Shown one piece after another: positions 8,131 through 15,627 of a DNA stretch of 40,469 nt. Origin of the DNA: Chloroflexota bacterium (GTDB lineage Bacteria > Chloroflexota > Dormibacteria > Dormibacterales > Dormibacteraceae). Numbering within the stretch: position 1 is the first letter of the stretch; each line of letters starts with the position of its first letter. The position numbers were made by a program, and so were the translations under genes. Where the stretch lies: positions 1-40,469 of the forward strand of contig VBGP01000024.1 of the NCBI GenBank assembly GCA_005880795.1, in the 5' to 3' direction. The notes under the pieces were generated by a model that was not told the DNA's origin, did not search any database, and saw only the letters and a program-made list of their open reading frames with translations.

Positions 8131-8586
8131 GTGACTGTAATCGAAGCGGAAGTCGTGAAGGTGGTGCCGGCCGACGTGCCCCCTGCGTTCATCCGCGGCG
8201 TGCTTGCCCGCGCGGCAAAACTGCCTGAGATCGCGGCGCGCCTGCCTGAAGGGCATCCGACCGTGGCGGTCAGGTTGACCAGCGATGAGGAGCTGCGCCA
8301 TCTCAACCTTACGTTCGCGGGGGAAGACCGTGCCACCGACGTGCTCTCGTTCGCCGGCCAGGGCGAGCATCTTGGAGACATCGCGATTTCGTGGCCGGCC
8401 ACGGTTCGCCAGGCGGCGCGGTTCCGGCAGCAGGAGAAGACCGAGCTCGCCCTTCTGTCCGTGCACGGCCTGCTCCATCTCTTGGGGTGGGACCACGCGA
8501 CGGCGACCGAGCGCACGGAGATGACCCGCCTCACGGTCGCTGCACTGCAGGCGTCTCGGATCAAGCTCGCTCCTCGGCGCCTCTAG
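8131..8586 (+). CDS. ybeY: Endoribonuclease YbeY (rRNA maturation factor)
   Basis: 151 residues, usual length. The zinc-binding signature HGLLHLLGWDH (His112, His116, His122) is complete, and the preceding segment ATDVLSF (68-74) matches the conserved T-D-V-L-S-F of the family. YbeY acts in 16S rRNA 3' processing and ribosome quality control. Start GTG 8131 gives TVIEAEVV, a sensible first strand. The gap to pth is 48 nt, and the two are probably co-transcribed at the head of the housekeeping block. No promoter fits in the 5 nt separating it from the divergent epimerase gene. Confidence 0.93.
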   Translation: MTVIEAEVVKVVPADVPPAFIRGVLARAAKLPEIAARLPEGHPTVAVRLTSDEELRHLNLTFAGEDRATDVLSFAGQGEHLGDIAISWPATVRQAARFRQQEKTELALLSVHGLLHLLGWDHATATERTEMTRLTVAALQASRIKLAPRRL

Positions 8587-8634
8587 ACTCAACGACAGGT
8601 CTGCGGCGCTCGCCGCGGGCCTTATTGCGTCTGC

Positions 8635-9243
8635 ATGGAACAAGAGAAACGAGAAATCTTGATCGTTGGGCTCGGCAACCCCGAGTCGGAGTTTGCCGAT
8701 ACGCGCCACAACCTCGGTTTTGCCTGCGTGCGCGAGCTCGCTCGCAGGCTCGGCACCCCGATCGAGAAGAAGCGCTGGCAGTCGCTGGTCGGAAGGTCGG
8801 ACGCGCGCGGTGTCTGGTTCGTCCTGCCCCAGACGTACATGAACCTCTCCGGCCAGGCGGTGGCGAAGGCGCTGAAAGACACGGGCCTGACACCGGAGCA
8901 GACCTGGGTGGTCTACGACGAGCTCGACCTGCCGATGTGCCGCATGCGGATCCGGCGCGGCGGATCGGGCGCGGGGCACAACGGCGTGCTCTCCATCATC
9001 GACTCACTCGGGACCGACGGCTTCATGCGCTTTCGCGTCGGCATCGGTAAGCCCGCGCGCAAGGGTTCCGCGTCGGGCGTGCACTACGTCCTTGGCCGTT
9101 TCACCAAGGCCGAGGCGGAGCGCGTGCCCATGGTGATCAAGGGCGTGGCGGACGCGCTGGAGCTGGCGCTCGACACCGGGATCGAGCGCGCGATGGACCG
9201 CTACAACCGCGCCGGCGCGTTGGGCTGCGAGGAGTTGCCTTAA
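8635..9243 (+). CDS. pth: Peptidyl-tRNA hydrolase
   Basis: 202 residues, the usual size. Motifs: VGLGNPESEFADTRHNLGF (11-29) with catalytic His25, YMNLSG (68-73), YDELDLP (94-100, with the catalytic Asp95) and GSGAGHNG (110-117). It releases peptides from peptidyl-tRNAs that drop off ribosomes. Stop TAA is immediately followed by the ATG of mfd, so the pair is coupled. Confidence 0.96.
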   Translation: MEQEKREILIVGLGNPESEFADTRHNLGFACVRELARRLGTPIEKKRWQSLVGRSDARGVWFVLPQTYMNLSGQAVAKALKDTGLTPEQTWVVYDELDLPMCRMRIRRGGSGAGHNGVLSIIDSLGTDGFMRFRVGIGKPARKGSASGVHYVLGRFTKAEAERVPMVIKGVADALELALDTGIERAMDRYNRAGALGCEELP

Positions 9244-12200
9244 ATGAAGCTGTGGCAGGCCACGATCGGCGCGTCGCCGCGGCTCGAAGGATGGGTCGGG
9301 CGAGGCTCGTCCGAGGTGCACGTGGCGCGACTACCCCGCCCCGCATGGCCGATCGTGGCCGGCGCGGTGGCTCGAGCGTCCGTGGAACGCGGAAAGCCAG
9401 TCCTGGTGCTGGTCCAGAATCCAGAACGATTCGCCGACGAGCTCCGGATGTGGCTGGCGGGCAACCCCAAGACCTACGTCTTCGCCGAGGTCGGCGTTTC
9501 GTTTCTCGACCGTCCACCCGCCTTCGATGAAGCGGTCAACCGCCGGCTCGAAGCATTGACATCCCTCGCCAACGCGCACGACGAACCAATCGTCGTCGTG
9601 TCCTCGCGCCGCGCCGCCACGCGGCAGACGATCTCGCGCGACGATCTCGTCCGGAGCACGGTGGTCCTGAAGCCAGGTCAGGGACCGGACCCCGTTACCG
9701 TCGCAGGACGGCTCGTCGAGCTCGGTTACACCCGCGAGGCGTTGGTCGAGCAGCGCGGACAGTTTTCGCTTCGGGGCGGAATCCTCGACGTGTTCGGCTC
9801 CGCCGAGGACGCTCCGGTCAGGGCCGAATGGTCGGGAGACGTGGTCGACACGCTGCGCCTCTTCGACCCGGAGAACCAGCGCTCCGTGATGGCGATCGAG
9901 GAGGCGGTCATCCGCACTGGTCGCGAGCTGCTCATCGGACCCGAGCGCGGCCGTGCCGCCGTCGAACGTCTGCGCAAGACGGTCTCGCTGAGGGAGCTCC
10001 GCGGAGATGTCCGGTCGGAGTGGGAGGACGAGCTTGGGCGGCTGGCGGAAGGCGCCGCCTTCGCCGGTGTGGAGTTCTACGCCGCCTACCTGGACCCCTC
10101 CCGGGCGTCGCTGTTCGACCACCTGCCCGAAGGCACGGTCGTGCTGGATTTCGAGCCGGGCCGCCAGCTGGCGGAAGCCCGGACGGTGCTCGACGAGACC
10201 GCGATGCTGGCGGCGGCCGAGTCGGGGGGCGGGGAGCTGCCGCGTGAGTTCACGCTGCCGACCGTGCACCGGCTCGAGGAGCTCGGCGAGAGGCCACGAC
10301 TGGTCCTGACCGCCGGCGAGGGTGCACCTGACGCGCTCGACCTGGGCTGGTTCGAGGGCGAGCCACTGGTCGGCCAGTCGCGCGCCCTGGCTGGGTTTGC
10401 GGGCCGAGGCGAAGGCGCGGACGTCGTCTTCGCCACCGAGCAGGCCGAGCGGCTGCGCGCGCTGCTGGACGAGGCCGGCGTCAAGAGAGCCCTTCAGGAG
10501 ATCGACCTGGACCTGGACCTCGATCTCGAGACCGCGATTCACCACGCGTCGGTCGACCTCGTTGCGGGCTGCGCCCAGCCGGCGATCGGTTTTCACCTGG
10601 CCACCGACGCCGAGCTCTTCGGCCGCGTCCGGCGGCCATCCCGGGGCAGCCGCGCCGCGCGCACGCGGGCCGAGGACCTGACCCGCGAATTCACGCTCGA
10701 CTTTGCGCCGGACGAGCTCGTGGTCCACGTCGACCATGGGGTCGCGCGCTTCAAGGGGATGCGGCTGATCGAGTCGGATGGCGCGCATCGCGAGTACCTC
10801 GAGCTCGAATACGCTGAGGGAGACCGCCTGTTCGTGCCGGTCGAAAACCTCGACCGGGTGCAGAAGTACCTGGGTGGGGCGGAGGGGACCCCCGCGCTGC
10901 ACCGGCTCGGCACCTCCGACTGGACGCGCGCGCGGGGACGCGCCCGCAAGGTCGTCCAGGACGTGGCGGAGGACCTGCTGAAGATCTACTCGATGCGCGA
11001 GGCCCGACCTGGCATCGCGTTCGCGCCGGACACCGCATGGCAGCAGGAGCTCGAGTCTTCCTTTCCTTATGAAGAGACGCCGGACCAGGTCGCGGCGCTG
11101 GCCGAGATCAAGGCGGACATGGAGTCGGACCGCCCGATGGACAGGCTCCTGTGCGGCGACGTCGGCTTCGGCAAGACCGAGCTTGCGCTGCGCGCAGCGT
11201 TCAAGGCAGCGATGAGCGGGAAGCAGGTCGCGGTGCTCGCGCCGACGACTGTGCTGGCACAGCAGCACTTCCACGTTTTCAGCGGCCGACTCAAGAACTT
11301 CCCGGTCGTGGTCGAGATGCTGTCGCGATTCGTCGACGACGAGGCGGCGGCGCGCACTGTCGAGGGATTGAAGAGCGGACATGTCGACATCGTGGTCGGC
11401 ACGCACCGCCTCCTCCAGCGCGATGTTCGTTTCAAGCGACTCGGCCTGCTCGTCGTCGACGAGGAGCACCGTTTCGGCGTGATGCAGAAAGAGCGCTTGA
11501 AGAAGCTGCGGACGCAGCTCGACGTCCTCTCGCTTTCGGCGACGCCCATCCCGCGCACTCTGCACATGGCGGTCGGCGGCATCCGCGACATGAGCGTCAT
11601 CCAGACTCCGCCCGAAGAGCGCCAGCCGATCAAGACGTACGTGACCGCCGATGAGGACGAGCTGATCACGGAGGCGATCGGGCGCGAGCTGCACCGGCAG
11701 GGGCAGGTGTACTTCGTGCACAACCGCGTGAGGACGATCCAGAAAGCCGCCGAGCGCGTGCGCAAGCTGGTCCCCGAAGCGCGCATCGCCATCGGTCACG
11801 GCCAGATGTCGGAAGACGAGCTCGCGACGGTGATGGTGGACTTCGAGTCCGGCAAGTTCGACGTGCTCGTATGCACGACGATCATCGAGTCCGGCCTCGA
11901 CATCCCGAACGTGAACACGATCCTGGTCGAGCGCTCCGACCGATTCGGGCTGGCCCAGCTCTACCAGCTGCGCGGACGCGTCGGTCGCTCCGGCAGGCGC
12001 GCCTACGCGTATTTCCTCTACGACTCGGGGCGCTCGCTGACCGAACAGGCGGACAAGCGGCTCGACGTGATCTCCGGCCTGCACGAGCTCGGGCAGGGGT
12101 TCAAGATCGCCCTCCGCGACCTCGAGATCCGCGGTGCTGGGAACCTGCTCGGCACGGAGCAGCACGGCGCCATCGCCGCGGTGGGCTTCGAGATGTACCT

Positions 12201-12735
12201 GCAGATGCTGCAGGGCGCGGTCAACCAGCTGCGCAGCGGCTCAGAGGAGACGGCCGTCGCGGACGTCCTTTCGACTGCCGAGATGAACCTCGACCTCCCG
12301 CTCGACCACTTCATCCCGCGCTCCTACATCCGCGACGAGAAGCTGCGCCTGGGCGCCTACCGGCAGCTTGCCGGCGCCGAGGAGGAGGGCGAGCTCGAGT
12401 CGATCCTGCGCTCGCTCAAGGACCGCTACGGCAACGCGCCCCCGCAGCTCGACAACCTGGCGTACTCGCTGCGCGTGAAGCTGAAGGGGCAGCGCATGGG
12501 CTTGCGCGGGGTGATCGCGGAGGGCCACGACATCGTGATTCGCGTCGACCCGCAGCGTTTTCTCGACGTCGAGGAGCTGTCACGGCGGCTCGCCGGGCGC
12601 ATCTCGCTTGGCCCGAACCGAATCAAGATGCGGCGGCAGGGCGAGGGCTGGGAGCAGGATCTCACGATGCTGCTGGACGAGATGGCGCAGCTCTACCAAT
12701 CGGGTCAGCCGGCGGCGGTTCCGTCGCCTTCATAG
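9244..12735 (+). CDS. mfd: Transcription-repair coupling factor Mfd
   Basis: 1163 residues, full length. Domains in order: UvrB-like N-terminal module (about 1-420), the CarD-like RNA-polymerase interaction domain starting near residue 480 (DELVVHVDHGVARFKG), translocase lobes with Walker A GDVGFGKTE (around 638-646), DEEH box near 739, LSATPIPRTL motif III and GRVGRSGR motif VI, then the C-terminal TRCF domain. It removes stalled RNA polymerase and recruits UvrA. A short hydrophilic-hydrophobic repeat (DLDLDLDLE, encoded near 10504-10530) sits in the linker before the polymerase-interaction domain. ATG directly abuts the pth stop. Confidence 0.97.
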   Translation: MKLWQATIGASPRLEGWVGRGSSEVHVARLPRPAWPIVAGAVARASVERGKPVLVLVQNPERFADELRMWLAGNPKTYVFAEVGVSFLDRPPAFDEAVNRRLEALTSLANAHDEPIVVVSSRRAATRQTISRDDLVRSTVVLKPGQGPDPVTVAGRLVELGYTREALVEQRGQFSLRGGILDVFGSAEDAPVRAEWSGDVVDTLRLFDPENQRSVMAIEEAVIRTGRELLIGPERGRAAVERLRKTVSLRELRGDVRSEWEDELGRLAEGAAFAGVEFYAAYLDPSRASLFDHLPEGTVVLDFEPGRQLAEARTVLDETAMLAAAESGGGELPREFTLPTVHRLEELGERPRLVLTAGEGAPDALDLGWFEGEPLVGQSRALAGFAGRGEGADVVFATEQAERLRALLDEAGVKRALQEIDLDLDLDLETAIHHASVDLVAGCAQPAIGFHLATDAELFGRVRRPSRGSRAARTRAEDLTREFTLDFAPDELVVHVDHGVARFKGMRLIESDGAHREYLELEYAEGDRLFVPVENLDRVQKYLGGAEGTPALHRLGTSDWTRARGRARKVVQDVAEDLLKIYSMREARPGIAFAPDTAWQQELESSFPYEETPDQVAALAEIKADMESDRPMDRLLCGDVGFGKTELALRAAFKAAMSGKQVAVLAPTTVLAQQHFHVFSGRLKNFPVVVEMLSRFVDDEAAARTVEGLKSGHVDIVVGTHRLLQRDVRFKRLGLLVVDEEHRFGVMQKERLKKLRTQLDVLSLSATPIPRTLHMAVGGIRDMSVIQTPPEERQPIKTYVTADEDELITEAIGRELHRQGQVYFVHNRVRTIQKAAERVRKLVPEARIAIGHGQMSEDELATVMVDFESGKFDVLVCTTIIESGLDIPNVNTILVERSDRFGLAQLYQLRGRVGRSGRRAYAYFLYDSGRSLTEQADKRLDVISGLHELGQGFKIALRDLEIRGAGNLLGTEQHGAIAAVGFEMYLQMLQGAVNQLRSGSEETAVADVLSTAEMNLDLPLDHFIPRSYIRDEKLRLGAYRQLAGAEEEGELESILRSLKDRYGNAPPQLDNLAYSLRVKLKGQRMGLRGVIAEGHDIVIRVDPQRFLDVEELSRRLAGRISLGPNRIKMRRQGEGWEQDLTMLLDEMAQLYQSGQPAAVPSPS

Positions 12736-12748
12736 AATCGACACGGTG

Positions 12749-13555
12749 ATGGAAAAGCCTTACTCCGACGGGATCGCCGCGATCTTCGAGGTCGTGCGCC
12801 GGCTGCGCGCGCCCGGCGGATGCCCATGGGACCGGGAGCAGACGCACGAATCGCTGCGGCCGTACTTGCTCGAAGAGACGTATGAGCTGCTCGAGGCGAT
12901 CGATTCGCGCGACGACGACAAGATGATGGAAGAGCTCGGCGACCTGCTCCTTCAGGTTGCGATGCATGCGGAGATCGCGGCTGAGGAAGGGCGGTTCGAC
13001 GCGACGAAAGTGTCCGAGGCCGTGGCGGCGAAGATGGTCAAGCGCCACCCACACGTCTTCGGCGATGTGTCGGTCGCCAACGCCGACGAGGTGCTGCGCA
13101 ACTGGGAGCACCAGAAGATGCACGAGTCTCGCAAGGCGGGCAGCGAAGAGTCGGTCGTCGACCGCGTGCCGGCCAGCTTGCCCGCTCTCGCGTGGGCGCT
13201 CGGCCTGCAGAAGCGGGCCGCGCGCGTCGGCTTTGACTTCGCGTCTCCCACCACGGCTGCCGAATCTGTCGCGGAAGAGGCGCGCGAGCTGGCGGAGGTC
13301 ACCGACCGGGAGCGCGCCTTCGATGAGCTGGGCGACCTGCTGTTCGCCATCGTCTCACTGGCGCGGAGCCTGAAGGTGAACCCGGAGGATGCTCTCCGTG
13401 TCGCGGGCCAGAGATTTCGCACGCGCTTCGCCGCGACCGAGGCCTCCCTGCGCAGCGAGGGCAAGACCTTCACCGACGTCGATGAGGCGGAGAAGCGTCG
13501 ACGTTGGGAGGAGTCCCAGCCCCATCCCCCGGCTTCGCCGGGTACTTCCCCATAA
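12749..13555 (+). CDS. mazG: Nucleoside triphosphate pyrophosphohydrolase MazG
   Basis: 268 residues with two MazG domains. The first contains LLEETYELLEAI (40-51) and EELGDLL (61-67), the EExxE plus ExxD metal-binding set. The second contains AEEARELAE and DELGDLLF. The enzyme hydrolyses aberrant or signalling NTPs to NMP. ATG 12749 is chosen because YSDGIAAIFEVVRRLRAP is the normal N-terminus. The last 13 or so residues (from SQPHPPASP) and the TAA stop are encoded by a GC-rich palindromic repeat, so the native C-terminus was probably elsewhere. Follows mfd by 13 nt. Confidence 0.95.
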   Translation: MEKPYSDGIAAIFEVVRRLRAPGGCPWDREQTHESLRPYLLEETYELLEAIDSRDDDKMMEELGDLLLQVAMHAEIAAEEGRFDATKVSEAVAAKMVKRHPHVFGDVSVANADEVLRNWEHQKMHESRKAGSEESVVDRVPASLPALAWALGLQKRAARVGFDFASPTTAAESVAEEARELAEVTDRERAFDELGDLLFAIVSLARSLKVNPEDALRVAGQRFRTRFAATEASLRSEGKTFTDVDEAEKRRRWEESQPHPPASPGTSP

Positions 13556-13564
13556 ATGGGGAAG
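13512..13564. repeat. GC-rich double-hairpin repeat, copy 1
   Basis: Two adjacent inverted repeats: CCCGGC-TTC-GCCGGG (13528-13542) and a palindrome with core TCCCCATAAATGGGGA (13547-13562, extended by CT/AG to 13545-13564). The same 16-base core recurs exactly at 34101-34116. The leading AGTCCCAGCCCC (13512-13523) recurs at the 3' end of rpsA (21368-21379). The element encodes the tail of MazG, and the mazG stop TAA lies at the centre of the palindrome. It may also act as a transcription barrier before the next promoter. Confidence 0.75.
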
Positions 13565-13580
13565 ACGTTGGAAGACCATT

Positions 13581-13589
13581 TGATATAGT
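13581..13589 (+). promoter_or_regulatory. Extended -10 promoter for the FtsB-like gene
   Basis: TGATATAGT is an extended -10 element (TG, one base, then TATAGT, five of six matches to TATAAT). A clear -35 is not present, as is common with extended -10 promoters. The predicted start is near 13596, about 30 nt before ATG 13627. The leader holds an AT-rich inverted repeat CGTTTT-TG-AAAACG (13606-13619). The palindromic repeat of copy 1 ends 17 nt upstream. Confidence 0.5.
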
Positions 13590-13626
13590 CGGCACCTCTT
13601 CCGCTCGTTTTTGAAAACGTCGCAGC

Positions 13627-13995
13627 ATGAGACACAGCAGAGCATTGACAGTCGCGGGAAGTGTGCGCACCAGATCGTTTGGGCTGCGCAAGATGGTGCT
13701 GCTCATCGCCGCCGCCGTCGTGTTGGTGTGGGCCGGCATTGCATTCGCGCAGGAGGCTTACCTCAGTCATCGTCTGAGCCAGCAGGTATCCGACCTCCGC
13801 CGGCAGAACGCCCAGATCACCGCGCAGAACGCCGGGTATCAGAAGGACGTGCAGGCGCTGACCTCGGGGACGGCAGACGAGGAGGAAGCGCGACTCAACG
13901 GCTACGCGAAACCGAACGAGAAGCTGTACCTGGTCACGACTCCGCCGAGCCCATCGCCACTGCCCTCTGCCTCTCCGTCCGCCAAGGCCCACTAA
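13627..13995 (+). CDS. FtsB/DivIC-like septum formation initiator
   Basis: 122 residues. A basic cytoplasmic N-terminus (RTRSFGLRK) is followed by one transmembrane helix (about 23-41), a coiled coil (about 48-78, RLSQQVSDLRRQNAQITAQN) and a C-terminal block ARLNGYAKPNEKLYLV resembling the A-R-x-x-x-G-x-V-K-P-G-E-x-x-Y segment of FtsB/DivIC. Such proteins bridge FtsL and FtsQ in the divisome. A proline/serine-rich tail (PPSPSPLPSASPS) is probably disordered. Transcribed from its own extended -10 promoter, upstream of the tRNA genes. Confidence 0.8.
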   Translation: MRHSRALTVAGSVRTRSFGLRKMVLLIAAAVVLVWAGIAFAQEAYLSHRLSQQVSDLRRQNAQITAQNAGYQKDVQALTSGTADEEEARLNGYAKPNEKLYLVTTPPSPSPLPSASPSAKAH

Positions 13996-14006
13996 AGACC
14001 CGGCGG

Positions 14007-14012
14007 TATACT
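14007..14012 (+). promoter_or_regulatory. -10 element of the initiator tRNA gene
   Basis: TATACT matches TATAAT in five of six positions and lies 6 nt before the first tRNA base, so the predicted transcription start coincides with tRNA position 1. No good -35 is visible in the end of the preceding gene (13984-13990). Read-through from the FtsB-like gene is an alternative source of this tRNA. Confidence 0.4.
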
Positions 14013-14018
14013 TTTCCT

Positions 14019-14093
14019 CGCGGAGTGGAGCAGCGGCAGCTCGTCGGGCTCATAACCCGAAGGTCCTTGGTTCGAATCCAAGCTCCGCAACCA
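14019..14093 (+). tRNA. Initiator tRNA-fMet(CAU)
   Basis: 75 nt including an encoded CCA. Bacterial initiator hallmarks are all visible: an unpaired C1:A72 at the end of the acceptor stem (C14019 opposite A14089), three G:C pairs at the base of the anticodon stem (TCGGG at 14044-14048, CCCGA at 14056-14060), loop CTCATAA with anticodon CAT at 14051-14053, and a GGTTCGAATCC T-arm. The discriminator is A14090 and CCA is 14091-14093. The D-loop is short by about two bases compared with E. coli. Confidence 0.95.
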
Positions 14094-14132
14094 TTCTTTT
14101 TCCAATCCCCCAGTGCATTCGTGCCCGAGGCC

Positions 14133-14216
14133 ATGAACAAGAGAAAGCGCGTCGCCATCGACAAGCACCGCAGAAAGAAAAAGAAGCTGAAGGCGCGAGC
14201 TCAAGCCGCTCGTTAA
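14133..14216 (+). CDS. 27-residue basic microprotein, bS22/AURKAIP1-like
   Basis: A 27-residue reading frame between two tRNA genes; 15 of its residues are Lys or Arg and one is His. The pattern R-K-R, five residues, K-H-R, then K-K-K-K-L-K-A-R aligns with the actinobacterial small-subunit protein bS22 (AURKAIP1/COX24, mitochondrial mS38 family: RKRM-x3-KHR-x-LLRR-x-R). A role as a tiny ribosomal protein is therefore likely but unproven. It lies 39 nt after the initiator tRNA and 12 nt before the next tRNA, so it shares a transcript with them. No strong ribosome-binding site (CGAGGCC is the nearest). Confidence 0.6.
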   Translation: MNKRKRVAIDKHRRKKKKLKARAQAAR

Positions 14217-14228
14217 GCTCGTTCCGGC

Positions 14229-14304
14229 GGTGCCGTAGCTCAGGTGGTAGAGCGCGCGACTCATAATCGCGTTGTCGGTGGTTCGAGTCCACCCGGCACC
14301 ACCA
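14229..14304 (+). tRNA. tRNA with CAU anticodon (Ile2 or elongator Met)
   Basis: 76 nt with an encoded CCA. Acceptor stem GGTGCCG / CGGCACC (14229-14235, 14294-14300), discriminator A14301, CCA 14302-14304, T-arm GTGG-TTCGAGT-CCAC. The anticodon stem CGCGA/TCGCG encloses the loop CTCATAA with anticodon CAT. The anticodon arm and variable region resemble bacterial tRNA-Ile2 (C34 changed to lysidine by TilS), and tilS follows directly, favouring Ile2. Elongator Met cannot be excluded because both share the CUCAUAA loop. The last A is also the first base of the tilS ATG. Confidence 0.9.
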
Positions 14305-15626
14305 TGAGCCCGGATTCCGCATCACTGACGCCAGACGTGCGTATCGAGGCCCTCTTAAACGCACTGCTGGCGTCAGACGTGCGGAATCTGAGGGTGCTCG
14401 TCGCGGTGTCGGGCGGCCCCGATTCCACCGCTCTGCTCATCGCCCTCCAGGAAGCCGGGCACGACGTGGTCGCCGCGCATTACGACCACGCGTTGCGTGA
14501 AGGCTCTGACGCGGTGGGGGGCAACGTGGCCGCGCTTTGCGAGCGACTTGGCCTCCGGCTCATCACCGAGCGCCGAAGCGAACCGCTGGCCAAAGGTTCG
14601 CTCCAGGCCGCCGCGCGCACGCTCCGTTACGCGTTCCTGGACCAAGCCCGAGCCGAGTCCGGTGCGGAGGTCATCGCGCTGGCGCACACCGCGGACGACC
14701 TGGTGGAGGGGGTCGTCCTTCATCTATTGCGCGGATGCGGACTCGCGGGCTTCCGCGGCATGCCTGCGCGGCGCGGCCATTACGTGCGTCCTTTCCTCGA
14801 CGTTTGGAAGAGCGACGTGCGCGACTTCCTGAGACGCCGTGGGGTCGTGCCTCATGAGGACCCCGCGAACCTCGACCCCCGGTTCGCACGCGTGCGTGCG
14901 CGACTGCAAATCCTTCCGACGCTCGAACGCGACCGGCCTGGGATTACAAGACGTTTCCATGCGGCGGCCCTTGCAGTGGCCAGGCTGCAAGGGGTCGCTG
15001 AGCACGCCGCGTCGGGTCCGATCGACCGAAATCGAATGCGCTCGATGCAGGAGCCCGCGGCGGTGGAAACCCTGAAGCTGCTCTACACGAACGCCGGCGG
15101 GGCCGCGCCCGGACTGTCCCGGACCCACATCGATGCGATGTTGAGCCTGGTCGGCCCCGGTCGGGGCGGCCGGGGCGTCGATCTTCCCGGCGGCCTGCGT
15201 TTCCGTATCGTGGGGGACCACATGGAAGTCGTCGCCTCCAAGCCCGCAGCCGCCGACCCGCCTCGACTCGAGGTTCGGACCTGCCCTGGCTGCGACGACG
15301 CTCAAGCTGCCCACCTTCGGGCCGGCCTTCATTTAAACGTGGGATTCCGGCGCCCGGGCCTTCGACTTCGGCCGGCCGGCGGCCGCGGCTCGCGCAAGCT
15401 GCAGGACATCTTTGTCGACGCGCGCGTGCCGCGCGAAGAGCGCGATGGCTGGCCGCTCGTCTTCGCGGGCGAGAAGCTCGCATGGGTTCCCGGTCTCGCC
15501 GTCGACGCCGACCTGGCGCCGATCGCCGGGCAGGAGGTGCTTCACGTGGCCATCGCACCTATGCCGGCTCATTTGGGCCACAAAGTTGTTAGGCTAGAAA
15601 CTCCAAAAGCTCTCGAGGAGATCTGA
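14304..15626 (+). CDS. tilS: tRNA(Ile)-lysidine synthetase
   Basis: 440 residues. The PP-loop ATPase motif VSGGPDST is at 35-42, followed by HYDHALR. A central tRNA-binding region and a C-terminal TilS_C domain ([20 protein letters not shown]) are present, so it is the long form. It ligates lysine to C34 of tRNA-Ile(CAU), allowing AUA decoding. The ATG at 14304 uses the terminal A of the upstream tRNA's CCA; no ribosome-binding site can exist other than within the tRNA. A later start would remove few conserved residues (first in-frame candidate well before the PP-loop is not obvious). Ends 1 nt before the TTG of ftsH. Confidence 0.94.
   Translation: MSPDSASLTPDVRIEALLNALLASDVRNLRVLVAVSGGPDSTALLIALQEAGHDVVAAHYDHALREGSDAVGGNVAALCERLGLRLITERRSEPLAKGSLQAAARTLRYAFLDQARAESGAEVIALAHTADDLVEGVVLHLLRGCGLAGFRGMPARRGHYVRPFLDVWKSDVRDFLRRRGVVPHEDPANLDPRFARVRARLQILPTLERDRPGITRRFHAAALAVARLQGVAEHAASGPIDRNRMRSMQEPAAVETLKLLYTNAGGAAPGLSRTHIDAMLSLVGPGRGGRGVDLPGGLRFRIVGDHMEVVASKPAAADPPRLEVRTCPGCDDAQAAHLRAGLHLNVGFRRPGLRLRPAGGRGSRKLQDIFVDARVPREERDGWPLVFAGEKLAWVPGLAVDADLAPIAGQEVLHVAIAPMPAHLGHKVVRLETPKALEEI
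14313..14388. repeat. Imperfect inverted repeat in the first codons of tilS
   Basis: The 22-base arms at 14313-14334 and 14367-14388 pair with 19 matches (outer 9 and inner 9 bases perfect, three mismatches between them), separated by 32 nt. In the mRNA this gives a long hairpin starting 7 codons' length or less after the tilS start codon. CAGACGTGCG is additionally repeated directly at 14332 and 14374. Confidence 0.6.
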
Positions 15627-15627
15627 G

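Noticed and set aside
10501-10530. Tandem DL-encoding repeat in mfd as a slippage hot-spot
   Set aside because: Only about four imperfect 6-base units; too short and diverged to suggest phase variation.
9331-12165. 944-codon open frame antisense to mfd
   Set aside because: High-GC third-position bias of mfd keeps this frame open; its translation is low-complexity (R/D/L/V-rich) with no recognisable domain.
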